Positions 1-12,700 of a DNA stretch of 64,000 nucleotides are shown one piece after another. A program made the translations under genes and the position numbers. The notes beneath the pieces are model-generated. The model saw nothing but the letters and a program-made list of their open reading frames with translations. It was not told the DNA's origin and ran no database searches. Numbering within the stretch: position 1 is the first letter of the stretch; every line of letters starts with the position of its first letter. Origin of the DNA: Cyanobacteria bacterium TGS_CYA1 (GTDB lineage Bacteria; Cyanobacteriota; Vampirovibrionia; Obscuribacterales; Obscuribacteraceae); NCBI GenBank assembly GCA_026129135.1, contig JAHCIQ010000001.1, positions 855,226-919,225 on the forward strand, given 5' to 3'.

Positions 1-266
1 TAGCAAAAGCATATTCGGGTCTTGATGACAGCGAAATTCGCAAGGTCGATGCTTTTGTGCGCAAAAATACGCTGGGACGTTTTGGACCTGTTCGTACGGT
101 CAAACCAGAACTTGTTTTCGAACTGGCATTTGAAGGCATTCAAGCATCATCCAGGCATAAATCGGGCATTGCCATGCGTTTTCCTCGAATTGCCCGCTGG
201 CGTATGGACAAGCCGGCAAGTGAAGCAGATCGACTCGAAACATTACAAAATTTGGCAAATTCATGA
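1..266 (+). CDS. ATP-dependent DNA ligase, C-terminal end (partial)
   Basis: The open frame entering the window at base 3 encodes the last 87 or so residues of a protein ending at the TGA at 264-266. The run KNTLGRFGPVRTVKP followed by VFELAFEGIQ, SSRHKSGIAMRFPRI and ARWRMDKP is typical of the C-terminal OB-fold end of ATP-dependent DNA ligases, where the RxPR/FPR segment lies near the end. The stop overlaps the ATG of the helicase gene (ATGA at 263-266), suggesting translational coupling. The helicase and phosphoesterase neighbours match the known ligase-associated DNA repair cluster (ligase, exonuclease, DEXH helicase, phosphoesterase). The nick-sealing catalytic lysine lies upstream of the window, so the enzyme class rests on the C-terminus and context. 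Confidence 0.8.
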   Translation, partial: AKAYSGLDDSEIRKVDAFVRKNTLGRFGPVRTVKPELVFELAFEGIQASSRHKSGIAMRFPRIARWRMDKPASEADRLETLQNLANS

Positions 267-2728
267 TCAAAAGCAATTCTATCGAGCGAATAAATAAATG
301 GTTCAAGCTTAAGTCATGGCAACCATTTTCTTTTCAGACAGAAACCTGGCAGGCTTATCTTGAAGGTAAAAGCGGATTGATTCATTCATCCACTGGTAGT
401 GGCAAAACCTTCGCTATCTGGCCTGCGCCACTTATAGAGTGGATGGAAGAAAATAAAAATAAAAATCAAAAAAAGCAAGTAGCACCGCTTACAGTACTAT
501 GGCTGACTCCACTGCGTGCTCTGGCATCTGATACCAGAGAATCACTTTGTGATTTAGTGGAAGGTCTAAATTTGCCCTGGAGTATTGAAATCAGAACAAG
601 TGATACATCAAGCGCGATTAAATTGCGTCAAAAAAACAAGATGCCATCTTGTCTTATCACTACTCCTGAAAGTCTTGAACTTCTATTGTCTTATGAAGAA
701 CATCAAAATCAGTTAAAGAATTTAAAATTGGTAGTGGTTGACGAATGGCACGAATTGCTCAGCACCAAGCGTGGCACTATGACCGAACTTGCCCTGGCGC
801 GTTTGCGCAAATTGAATCCGTCGCTTCGCGTCTGGGGAATGTCTGCAACGTTATCTAATTTAGACGAATCTCTCAAAACTCTTGCATCGAGAAATGCAGT
901 TCTCATATCTTCCGATGCTTTCAAATCGACCAGATTTACTACACTTTTGCCGGACACAATCGATCATATTTCCTGGGCTGGGCATTTGGGCTTATCGATG
1001 GTTCCAGAAGTAGCCAGAGCGATTGAATCGGCAAAGACAACTCTCGTTTTTACCAATACTCGCTCGCAATGCGAAAGATGGTATCAAGCATTGCTTGATT
1101 ATAATCCTGATCTGGCGGGTTTAATTGCTTTGCACCACGGATCGCTCGATCGCAAGACTCGCAACTGGGTGGAGAATGCCATTCGCGATGGGCGTTTGAA
1201 ATGCGTTGTATCAACATCGAGTCTGGATCTGGGAGTGGATTTTGCACCAGTAGAACAGGTGATTCAAATTGGTTCACCAAAAGGTGTTGCAAGACTGCTT
1301 CAGCGCGCCGGAAGAAGCGGTCACCAGCCTGGTGCTGAAAGCCGACTGGTTTGTGTGCCCACGCATGCACTTGAGCTGGTCGAATTTTCTGCTGCTCAAA
1401 AAGCGATAGAGAAAAATAAAATCGAGTCGAGACACCCGGTGAAAAAGCCACTGGATGTTTTAGCCCAACATCTTGTAACTTTGGCTTGTGGAGGCGGTTT
1501 CAAGAAAGAAGCAGTTTTCAGAGAAATTAAATCGGCATATTCTTACCGAAATCTGACCCGATTCGAACTAGACTGGACACTCGACTTTATTTGCCATGGT
1601 GGCAAAGCTTTGAGTGCTTACGATGAGTATTGCAAAGTCGCCATTCAAGATGATCTTTACAAAGTAGTCGAGTCACGAACATCGAAGCGACATAGACTTG
1701 CAATTGGTACCATAACGAGTGACTCTGTCATAAATGTAGTTTTTATGAATGGAGAAATGATTGGCAGTTTAGAAGAATCTTTCATCTCGCGCTTGAAGCC
1801 GGGCGAAAGATTTACTTTTGCAGGGCGAAATTTAGAACTAGTAAGGTTGAAAGACATGAAAGCATGGGTCAGACTCGCTGCTAATAGAAACGTGAGAGTT
1901 CCTCGCTGGATGGGTGGCCGCATGCCGCTCTCTTCTGAGCTATCGCAAGCTATCAGAATTGAACTGGGTCTTGCTAATGATGGCATTTTTGAAACACCCG
2001 AGATGAAGTTTGCCAGACCATATCTTGAACTGCAGAGAAAAAGTTCGAAAATCCCTGATCAAGATTCAATTCTTGTAGAGCATCTGATCTCGCGCGAAGG
2101 TTATCATGCTTTTGTTTATCCTTTCGAAGGCAGGCTCGTTCACGAAGGACTTGCAGCGATAATTGCCTATCGGATTTCAAAACAAACAAGTGCTAGTTTT
2201 TCAACTGCGGTAAACGATTACGGTTTTGAAATCCTAGCAAATAACGACTTTGAAGCAAAAAGAGTGATAACACCAGAACTCTTTTCATTCGATAATTTAT
2301 TTCATGACATTTTAGAAAGCCTCAATGCGACAGAGATGAGTCGCAGACAGTTTCGCGAAATTGCGCGTGTGGCAGGATTGATTTTTCAAGGATATCCAGG
2401 CAGCTCCAAGACAACAAGACAAATTCAAGCTTCCAGTGGACTTTTGTATGATGTCTTTGCTGAATACGATCCGGATAACCTGTTATTGAAACAGGCTCAG
2501 CATGAGGTTTTAGAATCGCAGTTGGAAGAAACACGTATGGTTCAAGCTATGAAACGTATCACCAAATCAAGAATAAATTTTGTCGAAGTGGCTCGGGTCT
2601 CACCTCTTTCTTTACCGCTCATGGTAGAAAGACTGAGAGGAAGATTGACTTCAGAGAAATTGGCTGACCGAATTGCTAAAATGAAGATGCAAATTTATAA
2701 AACAAATGTCTCTACCTCCAAAAAGTGA
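263..2728 (+). CDS. Ligase-associated Lhr-like DEXH-box DNA helicase
   Basis: An 821-aa superfamily 2 helicase, likely an ATP-driven 3'-5' DNA translocase in repair. Visible motifs in order are Walker A SSTGSGKT (residues 42-49), motif II DEWH (160-163), motif III MSAT (about 193), the second RecA domain with FTNTRSQCERWY, and motif VI QRAGRSGH (347-354). A long C-terminal region after about residue 400 has the winged-helix plus Lhr-type extension expected of the family, and the length fits the ligase-associated DEXH helicases (about 800-850 aa). The start ATG overlaps the upstream ligase stop by 4 bases, and the 3' end overlaps the phosphoesterase gene by 23 bases, so the three are probably one transcript. 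DNA as substrate is inferred from family and context. Confidence 0.9.
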   Translation: MIKSNSIERINKWFKLKSWQPFSFQTETWQAYLEGKSGLIHSSTGSGKTFAIWPAPLIEWMEENKNKNQKKQVAPLTVLWLTPLRALASDTRESLCDLVEGLNLPWSIEIRTSDTSSAIKLRQKNKMPSCLITTPESLELLLSYEEHQNQLKNLKLVVVDEWHELLSTKRGTMTELALARLRKLNPSLRVWGMSATLSNLDESLKTLASRNAVLISSDAFKSTRFTTLLPDTIDHISWAGHLGLSMVPEVARAIESAKTTLVFTNTRSQCERWYQALLDYNPDLAGLIALHHGSLDRKTRNWVENAIRDGRLKCVVSTSSLDLGVDFAPVEQVIQIGSPKGVARLLQRAGRSGHQPGAESRLVCVPTHALELVEFSAAQKAIEKNKIESRHPVKKPLDVLAQHLVTLACGGGFKKEAVFREIKSAYSYRNLTRFELDWTLDFICHGGKALSAYDEYCKVAIQDDLYKVVESRTSKRHRLAIGTITSDSVINVVFMNGEMIGSLEESFISRLKPGERFTFAGRNLELVRLKDMKAWVRLAANRNVRVPRWMGGRMPLSSELSQAIRIELGLANDGIFETPEMKFARPYLELQRKSSKIPDQDSILVEHLISREGYHAFVYPFEGRLVHEGLAAIIAYRISKQTSASFSTAVNDYGFEILANNDFEAKRVITPELFSFDNLFHDILESLNATEMSRRQFREIARVAGLIFQGYPGSSKTTRQIQASSGLLYDVFAEYDPDNLLLKQAQHEVLESQLEETRMVQAMKRITKSRINFVEVARVSPLSLPLMVERLRGRLTSEKLADRIAKMKMQIYKTNVSTSKK

Positions 2729-3422
2729 TACCAGTAATATGGAAGTTTCGGTGCCAGGTGCTCTTGCTATCACGCTTTGTGACGAGCAAGTAATTTTGCT
2801 GCCTCAAAAAGCGATGTTCTGGCCTAAACATTCCACTTTATTTTTGGCTGATGCTCATTTTGGCAAGGCAGGCACCTTTCGCTCGCACAAGATTGCCATT
2901 CCATCGGGAATTACAGAGACAGATTTGAGTAAGATTGATTTTCTCGTGGAGCAACTTTCGGTCCAGAAAATAATTTTTCTTGGAGATTTTATTCACGCCA
3001 CCACCGGTATAACCAGGCGTATTTCAGAGCAAATGTCTCGCTGGCGCACGACTCATAGGAATCTTTCTATTTGTTTGATTAAAGGTAATCACGATAGATC
3101 GGTTAAAAGTATCGCAGACAAGCTTGAAATAGAACTTTTGAACGAACCATATTCGATGGCACCGTTTTGGTTGTGTCACCATCCAGACATCAAACTAAAA
3201 GATCCTGGATTCGTGCTTTGTGGACATTTGCACCCAGCAGTAAGGCTCTTTGGGCAGGGTAAACAGAAAGTTCGGTTACCCTGCTTTTTTATACAAGACA
3301 ATCAGGCAATATTGCCAGCGTTTGGGTCTTTTACTGGGTGCATGGAAATAGAGCCCGGCGCAAATGAAGGTGTTTTTGTAATCGCAGAAAACGAAGTTAT
3401 TCGAGCTTCCAGGCAAATTTAA
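2706..3422 (+). CDS. Ligase-associated metallophosphoesterase (PdeM-like)
   Basis: A 238-aa calcineurin-like phosphoesterase. Metal-binding motifs are visible in order: LADAHFGK (D-x-H), FLGDFIHA (GD), IKGNHDR (GNHD), CHHPD and LCGHLHPAV (GHxH). These residues coordinate the di-metal centre of the family. The position directly after the DEXH helicase, overlapping it by 23 bp, is the arrangement known for the DNA-ligase-associated phosphoesterase of the repair cluster. An in-frame ATG at 2739 would remove the overlap and give a start nearer the conserved region (MEVSVPGALAIT), so the start is uncertain. Phosphodiesterase or phosphatase action on a nucleic-acid end is inferred from context, not shown. 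Confidence 0.85.
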   Translation: MSLPPKSDTSNMEVSVPGALAITLCDEQVILLPQKAMFWPKHSTLFLADAHFGKAGTFRSHKIAIPSGITETDLSKIDFLVEQLSVQKIIFLGDFIHATTGITRRISEQMSRWRTTHRNLSICLIKGNHDRSVKSIADKLEIELLNEPYSMAPFWLCHHPDIKLKDPGFVLCGHLHPAVRLFGQGKQKVRLPCFFIQDNQAILPAFGSFTGCMEIEPGANEGVFVIAENEVIRASRQI

Positions 3423-3759
3423 TCTGAAAATGGGAAAAATACGTATTCCCTTTGCTGCTTGGCAGCCCTTACCATTTGACTTGATGAAACCAGAATCCAT
3501 ATAGGAATTCGCGACGAGCCGCTTTGTTAGATAATTTTAATAATTGTCGCCTGGTATCTGCAACAGAGGGATTGATTTAAAAATTCTCTTTTGACCCGCT
3601 TAAGCCCGATGGGGCTTCGTTTACTAAAATGCTCTTGACAAGAGTCCTCTGAAAACCCCGGAAACCAGCCCTTAAACCCTTTTCTAGTGCTCCAAGTTAT
3701 GTCGTTCTCTATAAATTAAATGGGAATAACATTTTAGACGATATAGGTAAATTCAATCG
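3423..3759 (+). other. Intergenic region upstream of the 5266-aa giant gene
   Basis: A 337-bp stretch without a convincing gene. It holds a small hairpin (GCTGC-TTG-GCAGC, 3454-3466) shortly after the phosphoesterase stop and another (AAGCCC-gatg-GGGCTT, 3602-3617) followed by only a few T residues, either of which could weakly end the repair operon. A TTGACA box lies at 3635-3640 without a good -10 at normal spacing; TATAAA at 3710-3715 has no good -35. The giant gene's promoter is therefore probably here but cannot be fixed. Its ATG at 3760 has only a weak AGG (3745-3747) upstream. Confidence 0.5.
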
Positions 3760-6700
3760 ATGGCTTCATCCGCCGCACCTAGTGGTGCCGACAACGAACC
3801 AAACGACAAAGAAGTTGCAGCCGCTGGCTCAAGTAATCCTTTGGAAAAGTTCGATACGACTGCTTCTACGAGTAAAGACGTAGTAGAGAAATTTATTTCT
3901 GAAGTACTCAGACCCAATATAACCAGCACTTCAACCGTCGCGGGCTCGGATCAAGTAGCTGCGAAAATCAAGGACATCGTGACTCCTCCTGCAAATCAGC
4001 AGGCAGATATAAGCGGGCTCAAACCTGACACCAAAATTGCACTGAATATGCAGACATTCATTCGCCAATTGGTGAGCGACAAAGGATTGAAAGGCGCGGC
4101 TGACCTGATTAAGGGTATGTCACCCCAGGACAGAGCTAAACTGGGTGGATGGGATATTCAAGTTGGTGGTTCACCTGACTCGCCGACTTTTGCCATAAAG
4201 AAAGGCGGCGTCGATGTCACTTCTGTGCGGGGAGTGGATATTGTTGCAGGCGACGGCAAAGTTGGTTCTGCTCAATGGGCAGGCCGAGCGGCTGAGCGTT
4301 TTGAAATGCTTGCCGAAAATCCCAAATTTCTCAAAGCCGCGCTTTTAGGACTTTCTGCATTAGTAGCTCGCGAAAGACAACCAGGCGGATCACTTGCCGA
4401 TCCAGCTGCGCTCAACTCATTTGTTAATGCGTTCAATGCCCGTCTTGGACCGGGCAGAATGGAGCTTTCCGCCAACGATACTGGTTTGGCACTCAAAAAA
4501 GTTCCAGGCGTTACCGGCGATATCACTGCTGATTATACTCAAGCTAAAACAAGAGTCAGTGACTCTGTCGGTTCTGCTATCCCAACTGATACCAAAGGAT
4601 TGCGCGATTATCTCAAAGCGAGTCAATCGCGAATTTCGGACCTGGCTGCGCTTTCTTCACAACCCGGCGTTGATGCGTTTCAGCTCAGTGAAAAGTTCTC
4701 TGATGTTTTAAGGGCAGAATTTGCTAGAACTGGAGCCGCTCCTGCCGACCTGGTCAAAGCTATTAACGCAGGTATGCCACCAGCTGCAGCTGACGGCACC
4801 AGATATGCAGCTAGATATGACACCACTGCCAAACAGATTGTTTTCGAGAAAGTAGATTCAACAGGAAAAGCACTGCAAGTCTTGCGGCGTGTTGGTGAAG
4901 ACAATCTGAAACCTGTTGATTTAGCCACCATGCAGCCAGACGAAATAGCAAGACGAATGGCTGCATCTGCTGCCGAAGCTATTGGCGTAATGTCTCCAGA
5001 TCAGAGAGATTTGCAATTTTCGCGTGTGAATCAATGGCTTAAAACGAAGCCCGAACTCGCTCCAACGTTTTTCCAGGCTTTTGACCAGGAGCTTTTAAAC
5101 AGACCTGAAACCAAAAATCTCAAACCCGTGTTGAAGCCAGCAGACGCTGCTGCGGGAACTGGTCCTCAAGTAACTATCGATAAAACAGTAGGAAGAGGAG
5201 ACCAACCTTTAACTGGTGAAGATCTCCTGTTGGGAATGCCTATTCCACCTGTTGGAGACAACGTTCCAGCCCCGATCAAAGATTTACTTCAGAAGTTGGA
5301 TGCAAGTGCCACTGGAGTAAAACGATTTACCGATGCAATAACTGATCCAGCTAAGCTCACTGGTTTCAAGCAGGGCGATACTATTCTTAGAATTGCGCCC
5401 GATGGCAAAAATATGATTCCAGCAACAGTCAGTGCAGTTGATGCAACTGGAAGAATTACCGAAGTTCAAGTTGATCAAACCCCTCCTGGTTACACTGGTC
5501 AACCATTGCCTCCTGTAAAAGTGCCGTTCGATCAGTTTGTGGCTGGAACCAATAATTTGGGAGAGGGTTCGGTATTTGTAGGTTTGAGAAAAAGTACGCC
5601 AGATGTCCCGGTTGCCGGACCTGATGTTCCAGCGACTGCAGCTCCAGTGGATGTGGCTAAAATCATGGGGCCCGAAGCCTTTGCAACTCTTACCGAGCCT
5701 CAAAAACAAAATCTCGCTATTATGTTTGATGGCAATGCTTCATACGACGCAAAATTGAAAGCTGCTGAAGCGCTTTTCGCATCAGGCATGCAAAATTTCA
5801 AAATTAACGACAATAATGGCAAGCAAAGAAATGTCACTCTTCAAAAAAGCGGCATATTGATGCACGTTTTCACAACAGACGATCGTGGCAGAACGACTAT
5901 CGCTTTGCGCGGCGTCAAACGCGGAGATACTTATCAACAACAAACAGATAAGCGCGGACGCCAAGTGAACTTTATGGGAGATCATTTCCTAAAGAATGGC
6001 GGTGAAAACTCAGTTCTAAATGGCAAGGCTAGCGATGCACCTGCTCGTCCCACTGATCAGCCTGTCACCGTTGGCAATACCATTAAGCCTAATGATTCTG
6101 CAGCCTTCCAGGCTAGTATGGGCAGAATTTTTATGACTTCGGATCCGACTCAGCTCAACAACCGGTCGGTTGTAAGCGATTTTACCAATTTCGCCAGCGC
6201 CAGTTTGGCTTCTACTGATACGCCAGAAGTAAAAGCCAAAGCTATAAGCGAAGCGTTTGCAGCTGCTGTAAGAGCTGAAGCACTGCTCAATCCGAATTTG
6301 AAACCAGAAGATATCGCTAAGAAATTCTCGGATGCACTGGGTCCTTTAGGGCAGACCTTCAAAGTAGAAAAAGGGGCGATAGACGGAACCGAAGCCGTTA
6401 TACTAAAGGCCGCCGGTCAAGGACAGGAACAAGTCCTTGGAGCAGTTTCCACCGAAGTTCTTAACTCTCCTGTAAGATATTTTGGCGATCTTGTAAAAGC
6501 CGCAAAATCGCCTGGTGAAGTAGCAAGACTATTTTCCAATTTCACTCGAATCGAAAATTCGAGAAATCCAGCAGCTTCAGCAGCCGAACTGGCACAGCGC
6601 TTCAATAGCGTTCTTGCAGCCGGACAAACAGGCTATTCTGTCGACTTGAATAAGTATGGTACCGCAGATAATGCCCTGCTTTTGTTTAAGAAAAACGCAG

Positions 6701-9700
6701 CTGGTGCGCAAGATCTTATTAGTCGTATCGATCCACGTCATCTTCAAGTCCCTGGTCAACAGGAAAACGTTTTACAACTGGCAGGGCGATTAGCTGAGCC
6801 ACTCTCAGCTCTGCAAGGCGAGGAGCTAAAGGCATACTGGCAGCAGGTTACTTCTACTATGAAGGATCTCGACCCAGCCAAGCGTGAATTATTAATCAAG
6901 TCTTTGCAAGCTGAGCTTGCAAGTCGTCCCGAAAGTAAGCATCTTACAATCACGCCTAATGCTGATAGTTTGAGTTTGAATTCAAACAAAGAAGGCAAGA
7001 CCGAGGCCGTTGCACAAGCCAGATACGATGCGGTTGTGCCAAGCGAGGTCGCTCCTCAACCAGCGGTGCCTGGTGGTGCAGCTGATCTCAAGAAAATACT
7101 TGGCGATCAGCAATTAGCCGGAAAAACACCTGATCAATTAGCTGCATTGCAAGCTTTCTTCAAACCAGGAGCAAAGCCGGAAGAACAACTGGCAGCAGCA
7201 AGAGCCCTTGCGCTTTCTGGAGTAAAATCGTTAAAAATTCAAGATGGTGACAAAAGTAGAACCCTTTCATTCCAAGTCGAAAAAGCAGGCAAGAGGTCTA
7301 AAGACTCTTATGTCCATGTATATGCAACCGATGACAAAGGAAAAACCCGAATTGCTATTCGTGGAATCTCTGACGACAAAGGCGCCATCAGACAACAAGG
7401 ACGAGCAAGTTATTACGGAGATGTATGGACTAAGCAAATCGGCAATAAGTCGATTCTTTCTGGAGCAGCAGCTCCGACTGGACCAGCAGCAACTCCTGAG
7501 GTTCCAAAGCCAGCTAGTGCCAATCCATTGTCGCCACTGTTCAAAGCGGACCAAATAAAATGGGACGCTACCGCACCAGTTGAACCAACAAACCCGCTGG
7601 AACCTGTTATTGTTCCAAGTCCCGCAACTATTACTGGTGCGCCGTTTGATGCTGCTTTATCTGCGAAAAGTCTTCTTGATTCTGGACTTGACGGTCGTTG
7701 GTTTCCAGCTAGTGCCAAAGATGATTACGATCGAATTAAATCAACATTTTTAAATAAGACTCCAGAACAAATCGCTCAGATACAAGCTGAATTCTTCAAA
7801 CAAAGTAACGGCGTAAGATTAGAAGCTGCACTGGCTTCAAGATTTGGAGCTAACACAAGCGAATTTTTTGAAATACGCAGATTGTCTGAAGGGGATAGCG
7901 CAAGACTTGCCAGAATTGCAAGCGACCTTCAACAACTCACGAGTGGTACGGGCACAAAGACCAGGTGGGAAGTAGAAAAAGATTTGCGCGATACTTTTGC
8001 ATCAATGACAAAAGCAGATCTTGCAAAATTTGATGCGGAATATACAGCTAAATACGGAAAGTCTGTTATGCAGGCAATTGCTGACGCTAAGCAAATGACT
8101 GACCCTACTCGAAGCATGATGCAGATCCTGGCGGATAAAGAAAAGGGTGTAGATTTCAGAACTGCTGGCGATACCATCACCATGTCTAATATTGCTCTTG
8201 CGGCAAAAGATATAGACATGTTCAAAGAAGTCTGGAGACGTGCAACTCCAGAAGCCAGGCAACGTTTCCTCTCTGAAGGGGGAGAACAGCAAATCAAAGA
8301 CAAATTTGGTGGATTTTTCGGGGGCACTACTACTGACCAAATTCATGCTTTGGATTATGCCAAACTAGGCACTTTGTCGGTAGAACATGAAATTACAGGA
8401 AACACCGGTGGTTTTGGTGATACCGAATTTGGTATTGAAGCCGCAATAGATAAGATGACTCAGCCAAATCGCGACAGTTATTTTGCTGGCAAATTACTAG
8501 CTGCCAAGGTTGCTGAAGGCCACCCTGAGCCCACGGACCCAAAACAGAAGGCAGATTACGATTATTATAAGCAGATAAACGCAGCGCTCTATACAGCGTC
8601 TAAAAATGCGTTTTGGCGTAATATCGGAGTAGGCGATTTTAACCTTGGTTATTTTACTCAAAATAGCAGAGAACTGAAGGCTTACGAAGATAGAATTAGA
8701 TTTGGTCCCAAAGGTTCTTTTGTCACCGACATCATAAACAAAGATGGTTCTTCTGCTAAAAGCGAAGACCAAATTCTTGCTGCTATCGATACCATGTCTA
8801 AAGAACGTTGGGAGCAAACCAAAGCAAACATGGCTGCCGTGGAAGCCGATCTTCGCAGTATGCTCGAAAGCTCGCTTGGTACGTTTGGCACAGATACAGC
8901 CGCCGTGCAAAGAGTCATGGATGCATTCAAAAAGAAAATGGCTGCACGTGACCACAATGAGGCACAGACCATAGGCAGAACACTTGCTGAGCGAATGGAT
9001 GCCAAAAAAGGTTTTCTGGGATGGGGCACCGATCGTGGTGCAATTCTCAGTGCCATAGCGAATATGGACAATGACTTCATCACCAAGTATAAGAGTGATG
9101 AGGCATTTAGATTAGCAGCAGACAAGAGTTTAGATGATGGTTCTCTCAAAGGTCCAGAATTGGTCGCCGCAAGACGCATGCTTGATCGTGTGCTGTCTCC
9201 CGAAGGCAAGCCAAATCCGGATGTTTTAGACAAGCTTATTATGTTTAGAGCGGCAGGAACTCCGCTCAAAGAAATGGTTGTTGAACTAGATAAGATGTTC
9301 CGAGACGACCCACAGGCTTTTGCTAAATTCCAGGCATTGAGTGGCAAAGTTGCTGGTTATGATTTAGCGTCTATCAGACGCGAGGTTATGGATGGTGTGA
9401 GAGACGACCATGATGGAAACATTCTGTGGAGCAGTCTTGATTATGCTGTTTATTTGTCTCCCATGCTTGAAAGAGGCAAGCCTCTTGATGCTGATCGTCG
9501 CATGCAAATGTATATGGGCATGTTTGGCAATGATATGGAAGGTATTACCAAAGCAGTCGTTGCAGGTGGTCCTGATTTATGGAAGCAACTAAAAGAAAAT
9601 CCAAATTTGTTGAGTACATGGAATCCTTTATATAAATTCGACCAGGAACAATCTGCTTACATTCAAAAATTGGCTGAACTGCAAGCCAGTTTACCACCTG

Positions 9701-12700
9701 ATAAGCAAGGGACTATTCCTCCTGAATTCAAGATTCGTCTTGCAATTTTGGTTGGAAAAGGCGATCAGATCAAGCAAGAGACCGAAGCTATTCCTCCCCA
9801 AGACAGAAACGCTGTCATTGCTTCCTACAACAAGACTTTTGGCAGAGTTCTTACCGATGACTTAATAAAAGGCAGAACTCCAGAAGGGCAGGCCGCTGCA
9901 ATTAATTTCTCTGGACCTCTCACTATGGAACAAGCTTCTGATGCGACTCGAAGCCTTGTCTACGGAAATATGGGCGGTAGATGGTGGACCAGTAATTTCA
10001 GTGTTACCGCAGCACAAGTTCAAGATCGTGTTGATCAACTCGTGGTGGCATCTACAGATATCGCCGTGACCAAGATGGATTTGCCATTAGAGCAAAGACA
10101 AATTCTGATCGATAGAGCTTTGCAGACATATGTCAATTACAAGCAAGACGAACATGCGGTAGTTGATGCCGGTGCAGATGCAGCTTTTGCTGCGGTCGGT
10201 ATAATTACATTTATACCAGCGGTTGCTGGAGCTCTTGAAACCGGTGGCGCAAGTTTATACGCATGGGGCGCCGGTATGGCGGCCATTGGTGCGGTAATGA
10301 GACCAGGTGTCAAAGCCGCTTTATTAGGTGGTCAGTACGATTGGCGCAGAGATCTGGCTAAAGATGCTACTGTTGGTGCAATAGAATTGCCCACTTACGT
10401 GCTGGGTCCTGGATTGATCTTAAAAGCTGGAAAAGTTTTTGTTGAACCTGCGATCAATGCCGTAAAAGCTTTGCGATTGGCTGGTAATCCTGAACTTGCA
10501 TCACTTACTGCAAGCAGAGTCGCAAGCGTAATTGAAGTAGCACCAAAATTGGTGACAACTGCAGGCGATGATATTGCAGCAAGAGCTGTTGCACGAGTAA
10601 CTGCTAGGTTTGAGGGTCTAACAGGCGATAGTCTAGCGCTGGCTGTTCGTGACACCACCCAACAAGTAAGCAGAAAAGCATTCACTGAAATTTTTTCAGA
10701 TATCTCCAAGCAATTAACCTCATCTGGCATGAAGCCGTTTAGTAAGGAATCAGTCAATTTGGCTGCCAACGATTTCAGCGAACAAGTTTTGACTCGGGTT
10801 ATGAAAGATGTTGGAGCCCACTTAGCGGGCGATCCTAGGCAAATTCAAGCTCTCGTCAAAGAAAGTATCAATCGTGTAATCAGAGAGATGTCTGAATCGG
10901 GAGCTTTCTCTGCAGAATCTGTTCTAAAAGCTCTTGCCGCCGCCGAAATTGATTCCGCCGCCCAACAAGGAATTACGCAACTTATGCGTCAAGGTTTTGC
11001 TAGAGCGCAAGATATTCCAGAGAAAGATATTTTGGATGTAGCTCTCAAACTTACTGGAAATAATCCTTCCCAGGCGGCACTCTTAGCTAAGGCAATAAGC
11101 GCGCAAATTCCAAACACAGCGGAATTGACTTCTAAAAATATGATGGAGCTGTTCATCAAGACTTATCCAAATTTTGCGCGTTCATTTGCACACACAGCGC
11201 CTGCGAGCTTTGCGGGATTGGCTTCTGGAGCCTCTCGCTATGAGTGGGATCCGGCGCTTACTTTTGAACAGAATATGACTAGAATGAGTGCTCAAGCAGC
11301 GATGGGCGCTTTCATTGCCTTGGCTATGGTTGGAACTTTCACAGTTCCAGGTGCCGCACTTAAGGCATGGAGAGGAAATTTCAAAGGCACTGGCGTTGCT
11401 TTTTCTGAAGTGAGAGATATCGCCCAAAATGTCGAACCCAAAATTTTGGGTAAGCTTGAAGACGGTAGACCTGTGAGATTCACTGAAGGTGGTTCAGTTA
11501 GAATTGCCAGTAACACCGGTGCAGAAAGCAATGGAATATTAACTGTTGCAGCACGAGATGTTGATTCTAGTCTTGTTATGAGTGAAGGAAAAACCTTCCT
11601 GAAGTCTTCAGGTGAAGTTCCTCCTCAGATATTTAGAAATGGCACGTGGGAAAAACTGGCTCCTGATGAAGTCCTTGAACTTCAACATGGACAGATGATC
11701 AAGTTTGGTCCTGAAGGCAAAGCGATGGTCTTCATGCGAACTGTTGAAAAAGATGTCCAAGCTGGATATCTGTTGCCAGTCCCAGAATTGAATCCAAGTT
11801 TGTTGAAGCGTATGGTACCAGCCGTGGTGGAAGAAGCTGGTTTCCAACCCGGCAGTCGTTTGAGAATTACACCTGGCAGAGATGTGGTCAAAATTGGTGG
11901 TGAAGGCGCCGATGTTGTGGTCGGCAGTGCTAGAGCTGCTGGTGAGGTGGTGCCCAAAAGAAGCACGTATCTCGTGGAAGCGAGCATGCCAGTTACTGAA
12001 TCAAAAGGACTTTTTAGACGACTGTTTACCAGCAAAGCAGATGATGTCGCTCCTCTTGCAACTAAAGGAGAAGTGAATCTTCGAAATATTGGCGAAGGTT
12101 CTATCACTGTAATTCGTAAAGACGCCAAGGGCAACATCTTAGGCCACGACGTGTACCCAGACCTTAAAGCATTGAAGGCTGAAGCTGCTAAAAAAGGTAC
12201 TCCGCTTCCAACTGAAGCACCTAAATTTGCTTTGGGTCGCAATGACGAAGTCCTGTTCCCGCGCACCAGTGAAAAATTTAAGGCTTACAGCCAGAATGGT
12301 GCCATTAGATTTGAGCGTCTGGCTAATGCTGGAAGTGATATTCCAGCAATTCGCACGGGCGTTGCAACCGTACTAAGAGCCAGCGCAGACGACATGGGAC
12401 GTCTGGAGCGAGTAATCAATGCTGTTCGAAATCGAGGTTCCGATGTTTTCGAATCTGCAAGATCGGCTTACACCAAGGTTGCAGACCAAATAAAATCTGG
12501 AGAGCTTATAGACCGATTGCGATATGGTGGTGTACTTGGTCGCGTCCTTCGCAAAAACGATTTTGAAACTGCTGCCACCATGACCGACAAGAAGTTAATC
12601 AGTCTTGGATTTGGAATTAAAGATGCTCCAGTTGGTTTCAAAGGCACGGTTTACAGAAATTATCAAACTGGTGTCGAAATCTGGAGAGAGGGCAATCGTG

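Noticed and set aside
3635..3640. TTGACA as the -35 of the 5266-aa gene promoter
   Set aside because: No acceptable -10 hexamer lies 16-18 bases downstream, so the match was not listed as a promoter.
8682..9347. Minus-strand frame of 221 codons inside the 5266-aa gene
   Set aside because: Antisense shadow; Ser/Leu/Ala-rich with no domain signature, lying wholly under annexin-like sense codons.
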